DNA from: Streptomyces sp. NRRL F-6492
Lineage (GTDB): Bacteria > Actinomycetota > Actinomycetes > Streptomycetales > Streptomycetaceae
Direction of reading: 5' to 3'
Length of the DNA: 64,000 nucleotides
Assembly (NCBI RefSeq): GCF_001280125.1
Contig: NZ_LGEG01000002.1
Span: 115,901-179,900, forward strand
Made by a program: the position numbers and the translations under genes
The notes under the pieces: model-generated
The model's database searches: none
What the model saw: the letters and a program-made list of their open reading frames with translations, nothing else
Told to the model about the DNA's origin: nothing
Shown: in pieces, positions 1 through 8,218 of the stretch
How the letters are laid out: every line of letters starts with the position of its first letter
How positions within the stretch are numbered: the stretch's first letter is position 1

Positions 1-131
1 TTGAACTTGGTGATGAGCAGGACGATGACGGCGATGCCGGCGAGCACGGCGATCCCGAGCTGGGCGTTGCCCGCCGAGGTGATCGGTTCGGCGGCGTCCG
101 CTGCCAGGGTCTCGACGCTGAGACTGGTCAC
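1..131 (-). CDS. gntP: GntP-family gluconate permease, N-terminal fragment
   Basis: Only the first 43 codons are in the window. The gene continues past the left edge. A GTG start preceded by GAAGGA gives a short polar N-terminus followed by a hydrophobic segment (AGIAVIVLLITKFK) typical of the first membrane helix of GntP-type gluconate/H+ symporters. It lies just downstream of gluconokinase on the same strand, which supports a gluconate uptake and phosphorylation operon. The family call rests on this short match plus context. Confidence 0.7.
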   Translation of the reverse strand, partial: MTSLSVETLAADAAEPITSAGNAQLGIAVLAGIAVIVLLITKF

Positions 132-182
132 GGTGGTGTCCTTCGTACGGGCAGGAGAGAAGAAAAAGGGGGGCGGAGGGGG

Positions 183-704
183 TCAGCCGGCCCGGCCGCG
201 CAGTGCGACGACGGCGCGGGCGGTGATCTCCTCGGGGGTGCCGGACACGTCGACGGCGACGCCGGCCTCGTCGGACCGGAGCGGCTCCAGGGTGGCGAAC
301 TGGGAGTCGAGCAGCGCCGTCGGCATGAAGTGCCCCTTGCGCGCGGCCATCCGGCCCTCGATGAGTTCCCGGTCGCCGGTCAGGTGCAGGAAGACGACGC
401 CGGGCGCGGCGGCGCGCAGCCGGTCCCGGTAGGCCCGCTTCAGCGCGGAGCTGCTCACCACGCCGCCGAGTCCGGCCCGGCCGTGCGCCCACGCCCCGAT
501 GGCGTCCAGCCAGGGGCCCCGGTCCTCGTCGTCCAGCGGGACGCCGGCCGACATCTTGGCGACGTTGGCCGCGGGGTGGAAGTCGTCGCCCTCGGCGTAG
601 GGGAGGCCGAGGGCCTCGGCGACCAGCGGACCGATGGTGGTCTTGCCGGTTCCCGCGACGCCCATCACGACGACGACGGGAGGGGCCTGGGGTGTGCTGC
701 TCAT
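183..704 (-). CDS. gntK: Gluconokinase
   Basis: ATP-dependent kinase of 173 aa that converts D-gluconate to 6-phosphogluconate, feeding the pentose phosphate pathway. The Walker A P-loop GVAGTGKT is at residues 15-22. A GDDFHPxANxxKM stretch follows, which in the GntK family forms the gluconate pocket, and then the GHFMP motif. An in-frame ATG lies ten codons upstream. I chose the inner ATG (MSSTPQ) because GAGG sits nine bases before it and the outer one has no ribosome-binding site. The permease fragment follows on the same strand, and the GntR regulator is divergent. Induction by gluconate through that regulator is inferred. Confidence 0.92.
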   Translation of the reverse strand: MSSTPQAPPVVVVMGVAGTGKTTIGPLVAEALGLPYAEGDDFHPAANVAKMSAGVPLDDEDRGPWLDAIGAWAHGRAGLGGVVSSSALKRAYRDRLRAAAPGVVFLHLTGDRELIEGRMAARKGHFMPTALLDSQFATLEPLRSDEAGVAVDVSGTPEEITARAVVALRGRAG

Positions 705-796
705 GGGAGGTTGCCTCGCTGTCCTCTTCGACATCGATTCCGTTGTCCGTCGCGCTCATGAAACCCATTGGGTACGACGTATTCAAGAGGCTGTGA

Positions 797-818
797 CATA
801 AAAGTCGTACTTTTTATG
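797..818. promoter_or_regulatory. Candidate GntR operator (gluconate operon)
   Basis: A palindrome with arms CATAAAAGT and ACTTTTTATG around CGT, imperfect only by one extra T. Its centre, GTCGTAC, is a GT-N3-AC core of the kind bound by FadR/FCD-type GntR proteins. A second core in the opposite orientation (GTACGAC, 772-778) and a short palindrome ACCCATTGGGT (763-773) lie on the gntK side. The site is in the divergent gntK/gntR spacer and is AT-rich against its surroundings. Confidence 0.6.
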
Positions 819-859
819 CCGGGGTGCGCTCCGGACGTGATCACCCCCGCGTACCCGCA

Positions 860-865
860 TAGGCT
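860..865 (+). promoter_or_regulatory. -10 element for leaderless gntR-type gene
   Basis: TAGGCT ends seven bases before the ATG of the GntR regulator, and no Shine-Dalgarno sequence is present. Transcription would begin at or next to the start codon. Confidence 0.5.
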
Positions 866-872
866 GGCTCCC

Positions 873-1574
873 ATGACGACACAGGCCCAGGGGCTTCACT
901 CCCACGTCCTGGCCACCCTGGGCCTCGCGATCACCGCGGGGGAATACCCGCCCGGCACCGTGCTGCGCACCGACGAGCTCGCCCGGCGCTTCGACGTCTC
1001 CCGGACCGTGGTCCGCGAGGTCGTCCGGGTCCTGGAGTCCATGCACCTGGTCGAGTCCCGCCGCCGCGTCGGCGTGACCGTGCTCCCCACCGCGAGCTGG
1101 AACGTGTACGACCCCCAGGTCATCCGCTGGCGCCTGGCCGGCGCCGACCGCCCCCGCCAGCTCCGCTCGCTCACCGTGCTCCGCTCCGCCGTCGAGCCCG
1201 TCGCCGCGGGCCTCGCGGCCGTCAACGCCACCCCCGAGCAGTGCCGCGAACTCACCGAGGAGGCCCTCGGCATGGTCGCCACCTCGCGCGGCCGGCGCCT
1301 GGAGGAGTACCTCGTCCACGACATCGCCTTCCACCGGGTCGTCCTCAACGCCTCCGGCAACGAGATGTTCGCCCGCCTCGGCGACGTCGTCGCGGAGGTC
1401 CTCACCGGCCGCACCCACCACCACGTGATGTTCGAGGACCCGGACCCGGCCGCCGTCACCCTCCACGTCCAGGTCGCCGAGGCCGTACGGGAGCGGGACG
1501 CGGCCCGCGCCGAGGAGCTGACCCGCCGGATCGCGGTCGGCGCCCTCCAGGAGCTGGACGTCCTCGCGCCGTGA
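873..1574 (+). CDS. gntR: GntR-family (FadR/FCD) regulator, probable gluconate repressor
   Basis: A 233-aa regulator. The winged helix-turn-helix is at roughly residues 10-70 (LARRFDVSRTVVREVVRVLE). The C-terminal all-helical FCD ligand domain has the expected HDIAFHRVVLNASGN and HHHVMF histidine-containing segments. The start is the ATG directly after a TAGGCT -10 element. An upstream extension of the frame to 768 would run through the operator and has no ribosome-binding site. Divergence from gntK-gntP argues that it senses gluconate or a phosphorylated derivative. The effector is not shown by the sequence. Confidence 0.85.
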   Translation: MTTQAQGLHSHVLATLGLAITAGEYPPGTVLRTDELARRFDVSRTVVREVVRVLESMHLVESRRRVGVTVLPTASWNVYDPQVIRWRLAGADRPRQLRSLTVLRSAVEPVAAGLAAVNATPEQCRELTEEALGMVATSRGRRLEEYLVHDIAFHRVVLNASGNEMFARLGDVVAEVLTGRTHHHVMFEDPDPAAVTLHVQVAEAVRERDAARAEELTRRIAVGALQELDVLAP

Positions 1575-1741
1575 CAACCGGACGCAAGCTCTGAACTAGC
1601 TCAAATATGGGCGTTCAGTGACATGCGCCACAGTCAGTTACCGCCCCGTGCCGTGAGGATGTGCGCTGGTCGTACCGGGGAGACCCCCCACCGGGTGCGA
1701 CCGGGTACCGCACAGCCCCCCTCACGAAGGCGAACGACTCC

Positions 1742-3214
1742 ATGAGTGACCGCGTCACCGCGGCCGACCCGCTGTCCGCCGCACCGGCGGCATCCGGCGG
1801 GCCCACGGCCGCCACCCCCCACGTCGACGCCGGCGACGCCGGATACCGCAAGGACCTCAAGTCCCGGCACATCAACATGATCGCCATCGGCGGCGCCATC
1901 GGCACCGGGCTCTTCCTGGGCGCCGGCGGCCGCATGTCCCAGGCCGGGCCCTCCCTCTTCATCGCCTACGCCGTCTGCGGCGTCTTCGCCTTCTTCGTGG
2001 TCCGCGCCCTCGGCGAGCTGGTGCTCTACCGCCCCTCCTCCGGCGCCTTCGTCTCCTACGCGCGCGAGTTCATGGGCGAGAAGGGCGCCTACACGGCCGG
2101 CTGGCTCTACTTCCTCAACTGGTCGACCACCGCCGTCGCCGACATCACCGCGGCCGCCACCTACGCCCACTTCTGGTCGATGTTCAGCGACGTCCCGCAG
2201 TGGATCCTCGCCCTGATCGCCCTCGCGGTCGTCCTCGCCGCCAACCTCATCTCCGTGAAGTACTTCGGCGAGATGGAGTTCTGGTTCGCCATCGTCAAGG
2301 TCGCCGCCCTGGTCGCCTTCATGCTGGTCGGCATCTTCCTCGTCGTGACCTCCCACGACGTCGGCGGCCACACCCCCGGCCTCGGCAACATCGCCGACAA
2401 CGGCGGCGTCTTCCCGAACGGCATGATGCCGATGCTGCTGCTCATCCAGGGCGTCGTCTTCGCCTACGCCTCCGTCGAACTGTGCGGCGTCGCCGCGGGC
2501 GAGACCGAGAACCCCGAGAAGATCATGCCGAAGGCGATCAACTCGATCATGTGGCGCGTGGGCCTCTTCTACGTCGGCTCCGTCGTCCTGCTCGCCCTCC
2601 TGCTGCCGTACACGGCCTACTCCGGCGACCAGAGCCCCTTCGTCACCGTCTTCGACAAGCTGGGCATCCCCGGCGCCGCCGGCGTGATGAACCTCGTCGT
2701 CCTCACCGCCGCCCTCTCCAGCCTCAACTCGGGCCTGTACTCCACCGGCCGCATCCTGCGCTCCATGTCGCTCGCCGGCTCCGCGCCCCGCTTCACCGGC
2801 GTCATGAACAAGGGCGGCGTCCCCTACGGCGGCATCCTGCTCACCGCGGGCTTCGGCGTCCTCGGCGTCGCCCTCAACTACGTCATGCCCGGCGAGGCCT
2901 TCGAACTGGTCCTCAACTTCGCCTCGATCGGCATCATCGGCACCTGGGCCATGATCATGGTCTGCTCGCTGCTGTTCTGGCGCCGGGCCGAGCAGGGCAG
3001 GCTCGCCCGCCCCGGCTACCGGCTGCCCTGGGCCCCGTACACCCAGATCGTCACCCTCCTCTTCCTCGGCTCCGTCCTCGTCCTCATGTGGATGGACGAG
3101 GGCATCAGCCGCACCACCGTGAACTGCCTGCCGCTCATCGCGGCCGCGCTCGTCGGCGGCTGGTTCCTGGTCCGCCGCCGGGTCCGCGACACCGCCGCGA
3201 CCCCGCGCGACTGA
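1742..3214 (+). CDS. APC-superfamily amino-acid permease (asparagine permease-like)
   Basis: A 490-aa integral membrane transporter with about twelve hydrophobic segments. After a charged cytoplasmic N-terminus comes the APC signature [21 protein letters not shown], then [21 protein letters not shown], which is most like the AnsP/GabP/CycA branch of the amino acid transporter family. The first half ([22 protein letters not shown]) resembles AnsP, but substrate cannot be fixed from sequence. The ATG start follows a long leader with no strong Shine-Dalgarno sequence. Transcribed alone and closed by a strong hairpin. Confidence 0.85.
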   Translation: MSDRVTAADPLSAAPAASGGPTAATPHVDAGDAGYRKDLKSRHINMIAIGGAIGTGLFLGAGGRMSQAGPSLFIAYAVCGVFAFFVVRALGELVLYRPSSGAFVSYAREFMGEKGAYTAGWLYFLNWSTTAVADITAAATYAHFWSMFSDVPQWILALIALAVVLAANLISVKYFGEMEFWFAIVKVAALVAFMLVGIFLVVTSHDVGGHTPGLGNIADNGGVFPNGMMPMLLLIQGVVFAYASVELCGVAAGETENPEKIMPKAINSIMWRVGLFYVGSVVLLALLLPYTAYSGDQSPFVTVFDKLGIPGAAGVMNLVVLTAALSSLNSGLYSTGRILRSMSLAGSAPRFTGVMNKGGVPYGGILLTAGFGVLGVALNYVMPGEAFELVLNFASIGIIGTWAMIMVCSLLFWRRAEQGRLARPGYRLPWAPYTQIVTLLFLGSVLVLMWMDEGISRTTVNCLPLIAAALVGGWFLVRRRVRDTAATPRD

Positions 3215-3228
3215 CGTACCGTCAGGGA

Positions 3229-3265
3229 ACCCCCGCGGGCACGGCCTGCGGGGGTCTCGCCTTTT
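3229..3265 (+). terminator. Terminator of the amino-acid permease gene
   Basis: Perfect 8-bp stem ACCCCCGC/GCGGGGGT with an 11-nt loop, followed by CTCGCCTTTTGT. Confidence 0.8.
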
Positions 3266-3326
3266 GTCAGGAGATAGTGGTACGCAGGAGCCTTACAAGA
3301 TCCGTTCGCAGAAAAGGAAGTTCGCG

Positions 3327-4412
3327 ATGCCGCAGCACGTCCAGGGGGTCATCGCCCCCGGCAAAAACGAACCGGTACGGGTCGAGACGATCGTGATCCC
3401 CGATCCGGGCCCCGGCGAGGCCGTCGTGAAGATCCAGGCGTGCGGCGTCTGCCACACCGACCTCCACTACAAGCAGGGCGGCATCAACGACGAGTTCCCC
3501 TTCCTCCTCGGCCACGAGGCCGCCGGAATCGTGGAGTCGGTCGGCGAGGGCGTCACCGACGTCGCCCCCGGCGACTTCGTGATCCTCAACTGGCGTGCCG
3601 TGTGCGGCACCTGCCGCGCCTGTCTGCGCGGCCGCCCCTGGTACTGCTTCGACACCCACAACGCCGAGCAGCGCATGACCCTGCTCGACGGCACGGAGCT
3701 CTCCCCGGCCCTCGGCATCGGCGCCTTCGCCGAGAAGACCCTCGTCGCCTCCGGCCAGTGCACCAAGGTCGACCCCGCCGTCGCCCCCGAGGTCGCGGGC
3801 CTCCTCGGCTGCGGCGTGATGGCCGGCATCGGCGCCGCCCTCAACACCGGCAACGTCGGCCGCGGCGACACCGTCGCCGTCATCGGCTGCGGCGGCGTCG
3901 GCGACGCGGCGGTCGTCGGCGCCCGCCTCGCCGGAGCCTCGAAGATCATCGCCGTCGACGTCGACGACCGGAAGCTGGAGACGGCGAAGGCGATGGGCGC
4001 CACCCACACCGTCGACTCCCGCTCCACCGACCCCGTCGAGGCGATCCGCGAACTCACCGGCGGCTTCGGCGCCGACGTCGTCATCGAGGCCGTCGGCCGC
4101 CCGGAGACGTACGAGCAGGCCTTCTACGCCCGCGACCTGGCCGGCACCGTCGTCCTCGTCGGCGTCCCCACCCCCGAAATGAAGCTCGAACTGCCCCTCC
4201 TCGACGTCTTCGGCCGCGGCGGCGCGCTCAAGTCCTCCTGGTACGGCGACTGCCTGCCCTCCCGCGACTTCCCGATGCTCGTCGACCTGCACCAGCAGGG
4301 CCGCATCGACCTCGCCGCCTTCGTCACCGAGACCATCGGCCTCGGCGAGGTCGAGCAGGCCTTCGCCCGCATGCACCAGGGCGACGTCCTGCGCTCGGTG
4401 GTGGTGCTGTGA
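3327..4412 (+). CDS. mscR: S-(hydroxymethyl)mycothiol dehydrogenase
   Basis: A zinc-dependent, NAD-linked class III alcohol dehydrogenase of 361 aa. It oxidises the spontaneous mycothiol-formaldehyde adduct (and probably S-nitrosomycothiol). Catalytic zinc ligands are Cys39 in ACGVCHTD and His63 in GHEAAG. Structural zinc cysteines lie in [15 protein letters not shown], and the Rossmann motif is IGCGGVG. The sequence is closest to the mycothiol branch, not the glutathione branch. The ATG follows AAGGAAG by six bases. It overlaps the downstream hydrolase by one base (TGATG), so the two are translationally coupled. A mycothiol biosynthetic gene (mshC) is in the same window. Confidence 0.88.
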   Translation: MPQHVQGVIAPGKNEPVRVETIVIPDPGPGEAVVKIQACGVCHTDLHYKQGGINDEFPFLLGHEAAGIVESVGEGVTDVAPGDFVILNWRAVCGTCRACLRGRPWYCFDTHNAEQRMTLLDGTELSPALGIGAFAEKTLVASGQCTKVDPAVAPEVAGLLGCGVMAGIGAALNTGNVGRGDTVAVIGCGGVGDAAVVGARLAGASKIIAVDVDDRKLETAKAMGATHTVDSRSTDPVEAIRELTGGFGADVVIEAVGRPETYEQAFYARDLAGTVVLVGVPTPEMKLELPLLDVFGRGGALKSSWYGDCLPSRDFPMLVDLHQQGRIDLAAFVTETIGLGEVEQAFARMHQGDVLRSVVVL

Positions 4413-5041
4413 TGACCGCCCGGATCGACCACCTCGTCACCTCCGGCACCTTCAGCCTCGACGGCGGCACCTGGGACGTCGACAACAACGTCTGGATCGT
4501 CGGCGACGACACCGAGGCGATCGTCATCGACGCCGCCCACGACGCCGGGGCCATCCTCGCCGCGCTCGACGGACGCACCCTGCGCGCCATCGTCTGCACC
4601 CACGCCCACAACGACCACGTGGACGCGGCCCCGGCGCTCGCGGCCGCCACCGGCGCCCGCATCCTGCTCCACCCCGCCGACCTGCCGCTGTGGAAGCGGA
4701 CCCACCCCGACCACAGCCCGGACGGCGACCTCGCCGACGGCCAGGTCCTCACCATCGCCGGCACCGACCTCACGGTCCTGCACACCCCGGGCCACGCCCC
4801 GGGAGCGGTCAGCCTGTACGCGCCGGAGCTCGGCACGGTCTTCACCGGTGACACCCTCTTCCAGGGCGGCCCCGGCGCCACCGGCCGGTCCTTCTCGGAC
4901 TTCCCCACGATCGTCGACTCGATCCGGGACAGGCTCCTCGCCCTGCCGCCGGAGACGGTGGTGCGCACCGGCCACGGCGACACCACCACCGTCGGCGCCG
5001 AGGCCCCCCACCTCCAGGAGTGGATCAGCCGGGGCCACTGA
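4412..5041 (+). CDS. MBL-fold hydrolase coupled to mycothiol formaldehyde dehydrogenase
   Basis: A 209-aa metallo-beta-lactamase-fold protein. The metal motif THAHNDHVD gives His64, His66, Asp68 and His69. Further ligands are in HTPGHAPG, FTGDTLF and RTGHGDTT. It is of glyoxalase II-like length and needs no lipoprotein or signal peptide. The one-base overlap with the MscR gene, a pairing found across actinobacteria, suggests it hydrolyses the S-formylmycothiol that MscR makes, or another mycothiol thioester. That substrate is an inference from context. Its last 17 bases overlap the convergent pseudouridine synthase gene. Confidence 0.8.
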   Translation: MTARIDHLVTSGTFSLDGGTWDVDNNVWIVGDDTEAIVIDAAHDAGAILAALDGRTLRAIVCTHAHNDHVDAAPALAAATGARILLHPADLPLWKRTHPDHSPDGDLADGQVLTIAGTDLTVLHTPGHAPGAVSLYAPELGTVFTGDTLFQGGPGATGRSFSDFPTIVDSIRDRLLALPPETVVRTGHGDTTTVGAEAPHLQEWISRGH

Positions 5042-5951
5042 GCCGCAGCCGGCTCCCGAAGCGCATCGCGCGGCCCGTGAACGGGTCGGTGAACTCCAGC
5101 GTCCGCGCCAGCAGGTGCAGCGGACGCCCGAAGTCCTCCGGCCCGTCCTCACGGACCACCGGATAGACCGGATCGTTCAGGATCGGCAGCCCGAGCGCGT
5201 TCATGTGCACCCGCAGCTGGTGCGTCCGCCCGGTCACCGGCTCCAGCCGGTACCGGCCGAGCCCGCCCGCGTGCGCCACGAGCGCGATCCGGCTCTCGGC
5301 GTTCGGCTCGCCCGGCACCTCCCGGGCGGCCATCACCCCGCGCTCCTTCTCGATCCGGCTCCGCACCGTCACCGGCAGCCCCACCGCCGGGTCGTGCGGC
5401 GCCACCGCCTCGTACTCCTTGCGCACGGCCCGGTCCCGGAACAGCGTCTGGTACGCCCCCCGGTCCTCCTCCCGCACGACGAAGAGGACGAGCCCCGCCG
5501 TCAGCCGGTCGAGCCGGTGCGCGGGCTGCAACCGGGGCAGCCCCAGGTCCCTCCGCAGCCGCGCCGTCGCGGTCTCCGTGACGTGCCGCCCCCGGGGCAT
5601 CGTCGCCAGGAAGTGCGGCTTGTCGGCCACCACGATCCGCTCGTCCCGGTACACGACCCCGACCCCGAACGGCACCGGAGCCTCCGGCGGGAAGTCCCGG
5701 TGGAACCAGAGCCACCGCCCCGCGGCGTACGGCTCGTCCCCGGCGACCGGCCCGTCGGTCCCGACGAACCGCCCCGCCCGCAGCATCTCCTCGACCCGCC
5801 CGGCCCCGACGGCCGCCCCGTACCGGTCGAGCAGGTGGTCCCGTACGGTCGCCCAGGCGCCGTCCGGATCCTCCGGCAGCCGCACCCGTACGGGATCGAT
5901 CCCGTCCCGCTGGGACAGCGGCGACGCGGGGGGCCTGGTTCTGCGTCTCAC
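5025..5951 (-). CDS. RluA-family pseudouridine synthase
   Basis: A 308-aa RNA-modifying enzyme that isomerises uridine to pseudouridine. The RluA catalytic motif PAHRLDRLTAGLVLFV holds the nucleophilic aspartate, and VTGRTHQLRVHM and IVVADKPHFL are further family motifs. The N-terminus is not S4-like, so this resembles the RluC/RluA group. The GTG start is preferred because GAGGCGGAG lies at Shine-Dalgarno distance. An ATG 17 codons upstream lacks one. The target site (rRNA or tRNA) is not predictable. Convergent with, and overlapping, the MBL hydrolase. Confidence 0.85.
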   Translation of the reverse strand: MRRRTRPPASPLSQRDGIDPVRVRLPEDPDGAWATVRDHLLDRYGAAVGAGRVEEMLRAGRFVGTDGPVAGDEPYAAGRWLWFHRDFPPEAPVPFGVGVVYRDERIVVADKPHFLATMPRGRHVTETATARLRRDLGLPRLQPAHRLDRLTAGLVLFVVREEDRGAYQTLFRDRAVRKEYEAVAPHDPAVGLPVTVRSRIEKERGVMAAREVPGEPNAESRIALVAHAGGLGRYRLEPVTGRTHQLRVHMNALGLPILNDPVYPVVREDGPEDFGRPLHLLARTLEFTDPFTGRAMRFGSRLRLSGPG

Positions 5952-6010
5952 CGCTCCGCCTCGTGCCGTCCGTACGCACGCGCGCCCGTGACGCACGCGC
6001 ATACGCGGAA

Positions 6011-6039
6011 GTCCCGGTCGAGAAGATCTCGACCGGGAC
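6011..6039 (-). terminator. Terminator of tRNA-Leu
   Basis: Perfect 13-bp inverted repeat (GTCCCGGTCGAGA and its complement) with a 3-nt loop, directly downstream of the tRNA on its strand. Confidence 0.75.
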
Positions 6040-6045
6040 TCCGTG

Positions 6046-6133
6046 TGGTGTCCGAGGGGGGACTTGAACCCCCACGCCCGATAAAGGGCACTAGCACCTC
6101 AAGCTAGCGCGTCTGCCATTCCGCCACCCGGAC
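6046..6133 (-). tRNA. tRNA-Leu (anticodon GAG)
   Basis: A class II tRNA of 85 nt plus an encoded CCA end. The acceptor stem is GTCCGGG/CTCGGAC with one G-U pair, and the discriminator is A. The D-arm GGCGGAATGGCAGACGC is typical of bacterial tRNA-Leu. The anticodon stem CTAGC/GCTAG encloses the loop TTGAGGT, giving GAG. A long variable arm (TGCCC..GGGCG) and the T-arm GGGGGTTCAAGTCCCCC are present. It reads CUC and CUU codons, CUC being very frequent in this genome. Confidence 0.95.
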
Positions 6134-6352
6134 AAGGTGTCTGTCTTCCCGGCCGCTGGGCCCTTCCGACGAGGAAAACCATAGCAAACATTCGGGGTGG
6201 TCGATCACCACCCCCGGGCGGCCCCGGACGGCCCCGGGCATGTGACAGCCGCATGACGGTCGGCGGGCGGCCTTGGGCCGCGAGGGGGCCGCGCGGGAGG
6301 ATGGGGGGAGACCACCAGCAATCACGTGGGGCACGTAGTGGGAGGAAGCAGC

Positions 6353-7678
6353 GTGAGCGAGTCGAACACGGCCGGGAGCGTCCGCGGCGAGGACGAGGTA
6401 GTCGACCTCTGTCGCGACCTCATCCGCATCGACACCAGCAACTACGGCGACCACTCGGGGCCGGGGGAGCGGGCGGCGGCGGAGTACATCGCGGAGAAGC
6501 TCGCCGAGGTCGGCCTCGAACCGAAGGTCATCGAGTCGCACCGGGGCCGGGCCTCCACCGTCGCCCGGATCGAGGGCGAGGACCCGTCGCGGCCCGCCCT
6601 GCTGATCCACGGCCACACCGACGTCGTCCCGGCCAACGCCGAGGACTGGACCCACCACCCCTTCTCCGGGGAGATCGCCGACGGCTGCGTCTGGGGCCGC
6701 GGCGCCGTCGACATGAAGGACATGGACGCGATGACCCTCGCGGTCGTGCGGGACCGGCTGCGCAGCGGCCGCAAGCCCCCGCGCGACGTCGTCCTCGCCT
6801 TCCTCGCCGACGAGGAGGCCGGCGGCACCTACGGCGCCCGGCACCTGGTCGACGAGCACCGGGACCTCTTCGAGGGGGTCACCGAGGCGATCGGCGAGGT
6901 CGGCGGCTTCTCCTTCACCGTCAACGAGAACCTGCGGCTCTACCTGGTGGAGACGGCCCAGAAGGGCATGCACTGGATGCGGCTGACCGTCGAGGGCACC
7001 GCGGGCCACGGCTCGATGACCAACGACGACAACGCCATCACGGAGCTCTGCGAGGCCGTGGGCCGCCTCGGCCGCCACCAGTGGCCGGTGAGGGTCACCA
7101 AGACCGTCCGCTCCTTCCTGGACGAACTCTCGGACGCCCTGGGCACCCCGCTCGACCCCGAGGACATGGACGCCACCCTCGCCAAGCTCGGTGGCATCGC
7201 CAAGATGATCGGCGCCACCCTGCGCAACTCGGCCGCCCCGACCATGCTCGGCGCCGGCTACAAGGTGAACGTGATCCCCGGCCAGGCCACGGCGCACGTC
7301 GACGGCCGCTTCCTGCCCGGATACGAGCAGGAGTTCCTGGCCGACCTCGACCGGATCCTCGGGCCCCGGGTGAAGCGCGAGGACGTGCACGGCGACAAGG
7401 CCCTGGAGACCAGCTTCGACGGCGCCCTGGTCGACGCCATGCAGCTGGCCCTGCGCGCCGAGGACCCGATCGCCCGCGCCGTGCCGTACATGCTCTCCGG
7501 CGGCACCGACGCCAAGTCCTTCGACGACCTCGGCATCCGCTGCTTCGGCTTCGCCCCGCTCCAGCTGCCGCCGGAGCTCGACTTCGCCGGCATGTTCCAC
7601 GGCGTGGACGAGCGGGTCCCGGTCGACGGCCTCAAGTTCGGCGCCCGCGTCCTGGACCGCTTCCTGGACGCCTGCTGA
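6353..7678 (+). CDS. M20/M25/M40-family metallo-peptidase (DapE/ArgE-like)
   Basis: A 441-aa cytoplasmic di-zinc hydrolase. The metal and catalytic motifs are in order: LIHGHTDVVP (first histidine and catalytic aspartate), GRGAVDMKD (bridging aspartate), DEEAGG (general-base glutamate) and a distal metal-binding region near SGGTDAKSF. The lid domain is in the middle (GTAGHGSM). The GTG start follows GGAGG by seven bases. It is usually annotated as a dipeptidase or succinyl-diaminopimelate desuccinylase-like protein, and the real substrate is not evident. It is transcribed away from the tRNA and ends 166 bp before the chaplin gene. Confidence 0.82.
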   Translation: MSESNTAGSVRGEDEVVDLCRDLIRIDTSNYGDHSGPGERAAAEYIAEKLAEVGLEPKVIESHRGRASTVARIEGEDPSRPALLIHGHTDVVPANAEDWTHHPFSGEIADGCVWGRGAVDMKDMDAMTLAVVRDRLRSGRKPPRDVVLAFLADEEAGGTYGARHLVDEHRDLFEGVTEAIGEVGGFSFTVNENLRLYLVETAQKGMHWMRLTVEGTAGHGSMTNDDNAITELCEAVGRLGRHQWPVRVTKTVRSFLDELSDALGTPLDPEDMDATLAKLGGIAKMIGATLRNSAAPTMLGAGYKVNVIPGQATAHVDGRFLPGYEQEFLADLDRILGPRVKREDVHGDKALETSFDGALVDAMQLALRAEDPIARAVPYMLSGGTDAKSFDDLGIRCFGFAPLQLPPELDFAGMFHGVDERVPVDGLKFGARVLDRFLDAC

Positions 7679-7769
7679 GACCGCCCGCCGGGACCGTCCG
7701 CCGTGAGTGCCCGCGGAATTCGTCCGTGCGTTTGCGCGTGCCCGAAAAGAGTGAATGAACTCGGGCGCT

Positions 7770-7797
7770 CGTAGCCCCCACCCTTCCCCCTCGTTAC
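7770..7797 (+). promoter_or_regulatory. Candidate sigma-BldN promoter of chpH
   Basis: CGTAGC, a 16-bp spacer, then CGTTAC. This is close to the known sigma-BldN consensus (about CGTAAC-N16/17-CGTTGA) that drives chaplin genes. It lies about 48 bp upstream of the chpH start codon. Confidence 0.6.
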
Positions 7798-7844
7798 AGG
7801 TGTGCGGTCCGCGGCTGGGGCCGCATTGCCAACTAGGAGGAATA

Positions 7845-8078
7845 ATGATCAAGAAGGTCGTCGCTGCTGCGGCTGCCACTGGCGGTCTCGTTCTCGCGGG
7901 TGCGGGCATGGCCGTTGCCGACGCGGGTGCCCAGGGTGCGGCCATCGGTTCCCCCGGTGTCCTCTCGGGCAACGTCGTCCAGGTGCCGGTTCACGTTCCC
8001 GTGAACCTGTGCGGCAACACGGTCTCCGTGATCGGCCTGCTGAACCCCGCCTTCGGCAACACCTGCGTCAACGCCTGA
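7845..8078 (+). CDS. chpH: Short chaplin
   Basis: A 77-aa secreted amyloid-forming surfactant protein that coats aerial hyphae and spores. A Sec signal peptide (residues 1 to about 25, KKVVAAAAATGGLVLAGAGMA) is followed by one chaplin domain. This has the hallmark SPGVLSGN, VQVPVHVPVN, CGNTVSVIGLLNP and FGNTC, with two cysteines for the intramolecular disulfide. The start is fixed by AGGAGG-AATA before the ATG. It is nearly identical in pattern to ChpH of S. coelicolor. A strong hairpin separates it from the long chaplin downstream, and a sigma-BldN-like promoter lies upstream. Confidence 0.95.
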   Translation: MIKKVVAAAAATGGLVLAGAGMAVADAGAQGAAIGSPGVLSGNVVQVPVHVPVNLCGNTVSVIGLLNPAFGNTCVNA

Positions 8079-8112
8079 CGTTGTGCCCCGCCCCGTGGGG
8101 GCGTGAGCCGGT

Positions 8113-8149
8113 CCGGCCCCGGAGTGCGTGCCATGCACTCCGGGGCCGG
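8113..8149 (+). terminator. Hairpin between chpH and chpC
   Basis: Perfect 15-bp stem (CCGGCCCCGGAGTGC and its complement) with a 7-nt loop. No T-run follows. It either terminates chpH or stabilises its 3' end. Confidence 0.65.
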
Positions 8150-8218
8150 TGGCCATTTCCGCCCCGGGCCCTCCGCCCGGTGGCACCTCTTCGAAGCCGA
8201 GCAGGCAGGGAACAAGCT

